A model generated the notes under the pieces. The model searched no databases and had not been told where the DNA came from. It saw nothing but the letters and a program-made list of their open reading frames with translations. Shown here in pieces: positions 6,430 to 12,335 of a DNA stretch of 32,593 nucleotides (its first letter is position 1; every line of letters starts with the position of its first letter). The position numbers and the translations under genes were made by a program. Where the stretch lies: positions 1 to 32,593 of the IMG/VR virus record IMGVR_UViG_3300030099_002138, one strand, 5' to 3'. The DNA is from a virus.

Positions 6430-6813
6430 TTATTTGACCTTTTCTTCTGTCAAAAGTTCGTCAATCGAAAGTTCCTTTGACACTCTATTGTGTAACTCAA
6501 CAAAGTATTTTGCATCTACCAAAACTAATGGTTTGTGTTTGTTTCTTTTCATAACAACCACAGGTTCATAGTTCTTTGAGTTTTCACTTGCTTGTTTGTA
6601 AGATTCCCATATATTAATCTTTTCTTGGTTCTTACACTCAATCGAATATGGGAACTTATCTCTTGCAGACCTTGACATTATCAGGTCTTCACCACCAGCT
6701 CCCATAGAACGACTTTCTATATCTTCTTTATGTATTCCTAACTTATCTATCAATAGTTCACGAAACCATTGTTGAAGTCTTCTACCTTTTGCTTTCGCAG
6801 ACTGAGTTTTCAT
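6430..6813 (-). CDS. PD-(D/E)XK nuclease-like protein (127 aa)
   Basis: A short nuclease-fold protein. The visible motifs are a basic N-terminal helix (AKGRRLQQWFRELLIDKLG), then SRSMGAGGEDLIMSRSAR with the first catalytic acid, then PYSIECKNQEKINIWESYKQ containing the ExK signature (ECK). VVVMKRNKHKPLVLVDAKYF supplies the later beta strands. This arrangement matches Holliday-junction-resolvase-like or VRR-NUC-like PD-(D/E)XK proteins. Substrate is not known; in phages such enzymes trim branched DNA or degrade host DNA. It is coupled to the zinc-ribbon gene by an ATGA overlap. Confidence 0.75.
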   Translation of the reverse strand: MKTQSAKAKGRRLQQWFRELLIDKLGIHKEDIESRSMGAGGEDLIMSRSARDKFPYSIECKNQEKINIWESYKQASENSKNYEPVVVMKRNKHKPLVLVDAKYFVELHNRVSKELSIDELLTEEKVK

Positions 6814-6959
6814 TCATCATAATCCTCTATCTCTTGTTCCATTTCCTCTGTAAGTTCTTCTCCACAGAATGGACAATGTTTCTCTTTATAGTATCTATCG
6901 TCCAGAGAATGCATGATTCTAAACTCAGCCTCACAACTCTCGCAAACTATGAGTTTCAT
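6810..6959 (-). CDS. Small zinc-ribbon protein (49 aa)
   Basis: A 49-residue frame whose ATG (6959) overlaps the ribonucleotide reductase stop as ATGA, and whose TGA (6810) overlaps the nuclease start the same way. Two CxxC pairs bind one zinc ion: CESC at residues 6-9 and CPFC at 29-32. The tail is acidic (EELTEEMEQEIEDYDE). I recognise near-identical small proteins next to nucleotide-metabolism genes in T4-like marine phages. Function is unknown; a protein- or nucleic-acid-binding accessory role is likely. Confidence 0.8.
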   Translation of the reverse strand: MKLIVCESCEAEFRIMHSLDDRYYKEKHCPFCGEELTEEMEQEIEDYDE

Positions 6960-8872
6960 TGCACTTCACAACCACCAGCTGCACATGCAAGTTCTTGTGA
7001 ACCTATCGTCATATCCATTTGTTCATACTCTGATAGTTTTTTCCAATCTACATTCTTAGGCATCTTATCTAAGACCATTTGATATTCTTTTTCATCACAG
7101 TCTTGATAAGGTGCTTGTTTGTATGTATGTTCACTGAATGGTAAAAATGACACACCACTCATATAATCAAAGTTCTCATATACCCACGCACCAACTTCTA
7201 ACCACTCGTGTTCTTTTACCGAAATGGTAACAGATGGTTTATGTTCACACCAATGTTTCTGATAGGTCAACCATAACTCTAGTTGTTCGATTGCAGACAT
7301 ATCTGTTCTAAACACAGCTGACTTATGCACTTTCATAGGAAATGAAAAGACAGATGTATGACTAGGGTTCATCACATCATCTTCGACAGGGAAACCAGCA
7401 TCTACCATCATCTTTGTCAATGGGTCTTTCTTATCTCCTCTGACTGTTCGAATGTAGAATGGATTGTGTCTTGCATGAATACCAGAGGCTGCATCTACTA
7501 ACTGCGATACTGTTCCAGAAGGTTTAACACAGGTGATTGCAGCTGCAACAGGGACACCTATCTTATTTGCATACTCTTTGTTTACCTTAACTGCTTCTTC
7601 TCTTAGTTCATCAAGTAACTTTGCAGTATCACCACTCTTACCATTTGTAAGTTCATTATCCATAATACCTGTTAGTGATACACCAAGTAGTCTTTCTTCT
7701 TCACAGTTGTTTTTCCACATTGCAGATACATACTTAAAGTTTGTAAGAGTAGATTGTATTGTTCCAAGTATCGTTGCAAGTCTTACTTTTTTGAGTAATG
7801 TTTCTCTTGTATCACTCTCACGCACTACAACCTCTGATAGATTACAGAACTCTCTATCTCTCAGAATAATCTCTGAACAAGGGTTTGTTCCAAATGAATG
7901 GTCTGCATTTCTTCTTCCGTTCTTTGCAGCCTGTTTCTGTGCAGAGTCTCTACTGAATATTCCTCTTTCACCAGACTTAGAATCATAGAGTGCTTTCCAC
8001 TCATTCATAAAGATACCCATATCAGGTTTTTCTGTATAACACGCAGAGTTATTTGCAAGAGCTCTCTGACCATTTTGTTCCCACCATTGACCAGACTTTG
8101 CATCTCTCATTCTATCATCTGATAGATTTGATAATGATATCAATGCACTTCTTCGTACACCACCAACTACAACAATCTCTGCAATCTTACAGACAATGTC
8201 GTGACACTCAATAGATGATAACTGTCTACCATGTGCATTTTTAAATGTATTGACTGTAAAGTTAAATAGATTTTCTAATGGTTCTGGGCCTGATGCACGA
8301 CCACCGAATGTTTTAAGTGGAGCACCAGCAGGTCTTACTTTTGTTAAGTCCCATCTTGGAACTTGACCAATGTATAATAAACCAACTAATTCTTTGAATG
8401 CTTTTGCCCAACCAAGTTTACTATCTGCAACTGATATGACTGTATCTGATTCGTAGAACTCCTCTGACACTCTAGGTAACTTTGATACTTCTTGTCTTTC
8501 CACACTAAATCCTACACCTGTTCCATTCATTAATACATAAAGTATTTCATCAAATGCTTGTACACGATTGACTGCAACATAAGAACAGTTATACCCAGCA
8601 ATGTTTTCTCTTTTAAGTGCTTCACCAGCTGTCATTAAACATCTCATAGAGGGCATCACATCTAAACCTAACACACCGTTCTCTAATTCATCTCTTACAG
8701 TTTTTGGAATTTTATACTTATGCATATCATTTAAATGTTCATCAAAAAAATTAAAATATCTTGAGATTGTTTCATTCCATGTTTCTCTTCTTTTTTCTTC
8801 AGGTAACCATCTAGAATATCTAGATAGGTGTATAAATTCTTGGTAAGATGTGGGTAGGTAATTATTAGACAT
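6956..8872 (-). CDS. nrdJ: Adenosylcobalamin-dependent ribonucleoside-triphosphate reductase (class II)
   Basis: 638 residues. Converts ribonucleoside triphosphates to dNTPs using a cobalamin radical and needs no second subunit or oxygen. Conserved residues match the monomeric Lactobacillus enzyme: C96 in NCSYVAV, the PCSE motif (C332, E334) with C343 eleven residues later in FCNLSEV (same spacing as C408/E410/C419), and the C-terminal redox pair in CAAGGC (C630, C635). I chose ATG 8872, with GGAG upstream; the longer frame to 8899 starts with TTG. It overlaps primase by eight bases. Use of a B12-dependent enzyme ties phage dNTP supply to host cobalamin. Confidence 0.93.
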   Translation of the reverse strand: MSNNYLPTSYQEFIHLSRYSRWLPEEKRRETWNETISRYFNFFDEHLNDMHKYKIPKTVRDELENGVLGLDVMPSMRCLMTAGEALKRENIAGYNCSYVAVNRVQAFDEILYVLMNGTGVGFSVERQEVSKLPRVSEEFYESDTVISVADSKLGWAKAFKELVGLLYIGQVPRWDLTKVRPAGAPLKTFGGRASGPEPLENLFNFTVNTFKNAHGRQLSSIECHDIVCKIAEIVVVGGVRRSALISLSNLSDDRMRDAKSGQWWEQNGQRALANNSACYTEKPDMGIFMNEWKALYDSKSGERGIFSRDSAQKQAAKNGRRNADHSFGTNPCSEIILRDREFCNLSEVVVRESDTRETLLKKVRLATILGTIQSTLTNFKYVSAMWKNNCEEERLLGVSLTGIMDNELTNGKSGDTAKLLDELREEAVKVNKEYANKIGVPVAAAITCVKPSGTVSQLVDAASGIHARHNPFYIRTVRGDKKDPLTKMMVDAGFPVEDDVMNPSHTSVFSFPMKVHKSAVFRTDMSAIEQLELWLTYQKHWCEHKPSVTISVKEHEWLEVGAWVYENFDYMSGVSFLPFSEHTYKQAPYQDCDEKEYQMVLDKMPKNVDWKKLSEYEQMDMTIGSQELACAAGGCEVQ

Positions 8873-9851
8873 TTGTTTTACTCCATTTTGCAAACTCAAC
8901 TCTGGCCCTAATACCAGAGTAAGTATTTTCCTCTATTATTGTTTTTATCTGTCGTCTTGTCTTTCCAGACATTATCATTTCATTTATATCTTTTTCTTCT
9001 ACATCATGTGGCCATAATACTACTGAGTAATCTTCTTCAATATACTTTCTTATTTGTTTCACAATCTCTGCATTTCTTGGTTCATTATCTGGTATCAACA
9101 CTACATCATTGTGTGGTATTCTCAAATCTGCCTGTGCAGTCGCAACACAATTTTCCACAAACAAACTATCGATAGGCCCTTCACAAACATAAACTGTTTT
9201 CTTCCAGTTTACTCTATCGAGTCCGTATATCTTATCTCTGTCGTTAAGTTTGATTGTGATGTATTTTGGATTTTCATCTCCAAATGCTCTCCCTTGTAAA
9301 GCAAACATTTTGTTATATTCATCAAAGAACGGTATCACAAGTCTAGGGTGGTCTTTCTCAAGACTTGGAAACTTATTCTCTATTATAGTATTAACCCACT
9401 GGTAAAACTTCGGAGCATAGTACAACTTATAGTGAATACTAGAAGGTATCTTTCTTTCAACCACAATCTGTTTGACTGGGTGGTTTACAGGTAATGATGA
9501 TACTTTCTGGATTTTCTTAAGTGACTTGGCTCCCTCTCCAAAATACTTGGGTTGTTCATACTTTTGTTGTACATACTTGTCTTCTTTTCTGTACTTCTCG
9601 AATATATAGTCATTATGAATCTTTGGGTCTAGGTGTTTCAAAAAGTTAGATAATGACGCACCTTTTCCACAGTTATGACACTTATATATAAGATTATTTT
9701 CCTTACGGAATATGAACCCACGAGCCTTAGATTTAGACTTCTGGGAGTCACCACAATAGGGACATCTGAAGTTGTACAGATAATCTGACTTCTTCTTAAA
9801 TCCTTGTAATTGTGATGATGCTAGTAGTAAATACTTTTGTTCAATATACAT
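8865..9851 (-). CDS. 61: DNA primase, T4 gp61-like
   Basis: 328 residues. Synthesises RNA primers with the gp41 helicase. An N-terminal zinc ribbon is visible (C30PYC33 and C58HNC61). A TOPRIM domain follows, with VYVCEGPIDSLFVEN (E225, D228) and VVLIPDNEPRN (D255). The C-terminus resembles bacterial-type primases in miniature. There is no obvious Shine-Dalgarno. A near-consensus promoter lies just upstream, with its -10 only six bases before the ATG, so the message may be leaderless. Confidence 0.9.
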   Translation of the reverse strand: MYIEQKYLLLASSQLQGFKKKSDYLYNFRCPYCGDSQKSKSKARGFIFRKENNLIYKCHNCGKGASLSNFLKHLDPKIHNDYIFEKYRKEDKYVQQKYEQPKYFGEGAKSLKKIQKVSSLPVNHPVKQIVVERKIPSSIHYKLYYAPKFYQWVNTIIENKFPSLEKDHPRLVIPFFDEYNKMFALQGRAFGDENPKYITIKLNDRDKIYGLDRVNWKKTVYVCEGPIDSLFVENCVATAQADLRIPHNDVVLIPDNEPRNAEIVKQIRKYIEEDYSVVLWPHDVEEKDINEMIMSGKTRRQIKTIIEENTYSGIRARVEFAKWSKTNV

Positions 9852-9857
9852 TCAGTC

Positions 9858-9886
9858 ATCATATAGTAAGAGAGTTTGTATGTCAA
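9858..9886 (-). promoter_or_regulatory. Near-consensus sigma70 promoter for primase
   Basis: On the minus strand: TTGACA (9886-9881), an exact 17-base spacer, and TATGAT (9863-9858). Six bases separate the -10 from the primase ATG at 9851, so the predicted transcription start falls at or next to the A of the ATG. It lies in the only gap between the lysis block and the replication block, which fits an early promoter that starts a new unit. Confidence 0.72.
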
Positions 9887-10314
9887 GTAAAATCTATCAT
9901 TCTATGTAATATAAATCCTACTACGATTGACGCACCAACGAGGACATGACGCCATTTCTCTAGGACACCTACTCTTTTGTTTATGTCATTGTGAAGTTTT
10001 TGTATTGCTTCAGAATGTTCCTTGTGTTGTTTTGTTGCAACACTCATAATCTCTTTTGTGTTTGTTGTTATTCTGGAATGAAGTTCTTTAATATCGTTTG
10101 AGAACTCTGTTCTTCTTTGTTCTATGAGTTCCTCATTTGCAAAGACTGCTTCTTCTTGTTGTGAGAGTTTTTCTTCATGTACGGCCAACATACGATTGAT
10201 ACAGTTTGATACCTCTGATATCTTACCAATCGCATCATCTAACCGTACATGAAGTTTCTCCATGTCGGAAACTTTACTTTTCAGTAATTCTATTTCTGTT
10301 TCCAAATCTGCCAT
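9883..10314 (-). CDS. Tail-anchored coiled-coil membrane protein (143 aa)
   Basis: Most of the protein is a long coiled coil (ETEIELLKSKVSDMEKLHVR onwards to KLHNDINKRVGVLEKW). A single transmembrane helix lies at the C-terminus (HVLVGASIVVGFILH). Such tail-anchored coiled coils occur in phage lysis and adsorption regions. It is the last gene of the block after the spanins, the lipase and two small membrane proteins. Function is unknown; the TGA stop overlaps the -35 of the primase promoter. Confidence 0.7.
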   Translation of the reverse strand: MADLETEIELLKSKVSDMEKLHVRLDDAIGKISEVSNCINRMLAVHEEKLSQQEEAVFANEELIEQRRTEFSNDIKELHSRITTNTKEIMSVATKQHKEHSEAIQKLHNDINKRVGVLEKWRHVLVGASIVVGFILHRMIDFT

Positions 10315-10315
10315 A

Positions 10316-10513
10316 TTACCACTCTGATTTAATCAGTGTGTATGCACCATAGATGATTGCACCGTAAGCTGCAAACTTTACTAATGGTGTGAAAAATAAT
10401 GCGATAACACCCATTGCGATTAGAGCAATTCCATCAAGACTTGTTCTTTCGTCTTTTCTGTCCATTACCCAATCCTTAGATGTTTCCCATTTATCTGAAA
10501 TCCACTCTTTCAT
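10316..10513 (-). CDS. Small membrane protein, possible holin (65 aa)
   Basis: A charged amphipathic N-terminus (KEWISDKWETSKDWVMDRKD) leads into hydrophobic segments (LDGIALIAMGVIALFFTPLV and FAAYGAIIYGAYTLI). One or two membrane passes are possible. GGAG lies upstream of the ATG. Size, topology and position beside the spanins make it a holin candidate, but that is inference from context only. Confidence 0.65.
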   Translation of the reverse strand: MKEWISDKWETSKDWVMDRKDERTSLDGIALIAMGVIALFFTPLVKFAAYGAIIYGAYTLIKSEW

Positions 10514-10514
10514 T

Positions 10515-10796
10515 TTAGTCTCCTTTTTCTATTTTGTTTATTCTGTTTTCAAGTTCGTCAATCTTCTTAGTAACATAAGGATACTTTTTTCTCCAAGCGT
10601 CCTCTGGTTGTTCTAACCAAGTCCAACCCCAACGCATTACCAAGTAATCTATTATCATATCAAATTTAGAATATAACCATAGACCAATTCTTGTACTTTT
10701 AAAATATGTTGAAAATGCAAGTCCAAATATCGAACCAATAATTGCAGTGTATATCCATAATCTATCAGAAGCCATTCTTTCAATCATCTCCCACAT
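10515..10796 (-). CDS. Small membrane protein (93 aa)
   Basis: I take the ATG at 10796, preceded by GGAGG; the frame that extends to 10808 begins at a TTG overlapping that ribosome-binding site. A hydrophobic helix (LWIYTAIIGSIFGLAFSTYF) near the N-terminus is followed by an aromatic region (YLVMRWGWTWLEQ) and a C-terminal coiled coil (TKKIDELENRINKIEK). It is a lysis-block neighbour and another holin or holin-partner candidate. No family recognised. Confidence 0.68.
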   Translation of the reverse strand: MWEMIERMASDRLWIYTAIIGSIFGLAFSTYFKSTRIGLWLYSKFDMIIDYLVMRWGWTWLEQPEDAWRKKYPYVTKKIDELENRINKIEKGD

Positions 10797-10797
10797 A

Positions 10798-11625
10798 TTA
10801 ACCTCCAAAAAATGGGTCTACCTTAATCAATTTTTTTAACTTACTACAATACCTTTTTATATCGTGGTCACGAATACCATCAAATAATTGAAACTTTCGT
10901 AATGCAGCCCAACGACCTCTCATCTTATCTTTAAATCTTTGCCAAGAAGTCATAGGTCTTATATTACCATAATGATTTATATATGTCAAGTATCCATAAT
11001 GACGATAACCCATAATCCATAGAGGCACTCTTGCAACCATGTCATTGTTATTAACAAAGCGATGGTGTTCCAAATCTTGAACATGAAGATTCCACACATA
11101 TTTTCTACCACCTACTTTTGGTGAACCATAAGTATATAAACTTTCAACATTTATCTTTTTAACATCACTAATTAATCTTGATGCACATATAGTTGCCATT
11201 GCACCACCAAGTGAATGACCACAAACATAAATATCTCTGTTTGATTTTCTTCCTAAACTTACTTTTATATCTGCCCAAAGTTTATCTACTTCTCCTTTAA
11301 ATCCAGCATGCACCTGTCCTACACTTCTTGACCTTTTCTTCCACGCCATCAAATCTGCTTTTATATCAGAGAACTGTTTAGGTTCTGTTCCTCTAAATGC
11401 AATAATTATTTTATCTGAGTTTTTTGCAATATGAACTTGAGCACCTTCTACACTGTAGAAGTTATATGTAGTAAATCCTATTCTTCTAAACTCTTTTCCT
11501 GCTCTAAGTCTTGTTGCATACGCAAGTCTTGAACACTCTGCAAAGAACCATGAACACCAATATTCGTTATGAAAATCATCATGTGATACTTTAGTTATAC
11601 CATCAAAGTATCTATTTTTTGCCAT
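10798..11625 (-). CDS. Class 3 lipase (alpha/beta hydrolase)
   Basis: 275 residues. The lipase_3 signature is clear: IIIAFRGTEPKQFSDIKAD for the oxyanion region, VHAGFKGEVDKLW, the nucleophile elbow GHSLGG with S138, YTYGSPKVGG, NNNDMVARVP with D195, and DHDIKRY with H254. Spacing S to D (57) and D to H (59) fits the family, so it looks catalytically complete. No signal peptide is visible. A phage acyl hydrolase would act on membrane lipid. Placement directly after the o-spanin (14-base overlap) suggests a role in membrane disruption at lysis, which is inference. A strong AAAGGAG box precedes the ATG. Confidence 0.85.
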   Translation of the reverse strand: MAKNRYFDGITKVSHDDFHNEYWCSWFFAECSRLAYATRLRAGKEFRRIGFTTYNFYSVEGAQVHIAKNSDKIIIAFRGTEPKQFSDIKADLMAWKKRSRSVGQVHAGFKGEVDKLWADIKVSLGRKSNRDIYVCGHSLGGAMATICASRLISDVKKINVESLYTYGSPKVGGRKYVWNLHVQDLEHHRFVNNNDMVARVPLWIMGYRHYGYLTYINHYGNIRPMTSWQRFKDKMRGRWAALRKFQLFDGIRDHDIKRYCSKLKKLIKVDPFFGG

Positions 11626-12010
11626 CTGTTTTCTCCTTTGGTTTTACTTTTACAGCTTCTTCATAGTAAACCATAATCTCTTTTTGTTGTCTTATATACC
11701 GATATAACTCAGCCATGTTAAATGCAAGGTTCTCATAATCATGTACACTTATTACATAAAACACATAATCATTGTTAGTCTTCATAAACTTTTCTTTGAA
11801 CTCTGCATAGTTTTCTTCTGTTACAACATAAAACTTAACATCAATCATATCGATTGGTTTTGGTTGAGGTTGTATTGGTATAACTTTCTCCACCTCAATC
11901 GTTTTAACAACTATCTCTTTTTCTGGTTTTCTTATATAACCACAACTACTCAACAACAGGGTGAGCAGTAACAGACTCGATACTGTCAAATAATTTCTTA
12001 GTCCCATCAT
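11612..12010 (-). CDS. o-spanin-like outer-membrane lipoprotein
   Basis: 132 residues (a start one codon later is equally good). The signal peptide LTVSSLLLLTLLLSSC ends in a lipobox at C23. A proline-rich linker follows (VIPIQPQPKPIDMID), as in Rz1-type o-spanins. The gene starts inside the end of the i-spanin gene in another frame (65-base overlap), the classical Rz/Rz1 arrangement. It is longer than most o-spanins, with an extra C-terminal domain (EENYAEFKEKFMKTNNDYVF) ending in a lysine-rich tail, so it may do more than bridge the envelope. Confidence 0.65.
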   Translation of the reverse strand: MMGLRNYLTVSSLLLLTLLLSSCGYIRKPEKEIVVKTIEVEKVIPIQPQPKPIDMIDVKFYVVTEENYAEFKEKFMKTNNDYVFYVISVHDYENLAFNMAELYRYIRQQKEIMVYYEEAVKVKPKEKTDGKK

Positions 12011-12335
12011 TTATCCTTTTCTCTATTAATCCAGGCTTCTTAATACTTAATCTTGTAAGGTCATGTTTATGTAGTTTCTTTCTTAAATCATCACCATAAG
12101 TTAGAGCCAGATTTAGTTTTGTTTGTAACTCATTGTTTAATGTGTTAAATCTTTCTTGACTTTCTTGTAAACTATTAATTGTCAATTCATTTGCTTTTGC
12201 AACAGTTTCTAATTTCGCATTGTTTTCTTGTAGTGTTTTAATTCTTTGTTGTGTATCATTGTAATAAAAATACGCACCATATACAACACCACCAACTAAT
12301 CCCATTACGATTATTAACATATACACTTTTAACAT
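11946..12335 (-). CDS. i-spanin-like inner-membrane protein
   Basis: 129 residues. An N-terminal signal anchor (VYMLIIVMGLVGGVVYGAYF) is followed by a long periplasmic coiled coil (TQQRIKTLQENNAKLETVAK onward). The C-terminal HDLTRLSIKKPGLIEKRIND is typical of phage i-spanins, where the segment KPGLIE.RIN recurs. Together with the overlapping lipoprotein it should span the periplasm and fuse inner and outer membranes in the last step of lysis. Its ATG overlaps the stop of the 892-residue virion protein gene. Confidence 0.72.
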   Translation of the reverse strand: MLKVYMLIIVMGLVGGVVYGAYFYYNDTQQRIKTLQENNAKLETVAKANELTINSLQESQERFNTLNNELQTKLNLALTYGDDLRKKLHKHDLTRLSIKKPGLIEKRINDGTKKLFDSIESVTAHPVVE

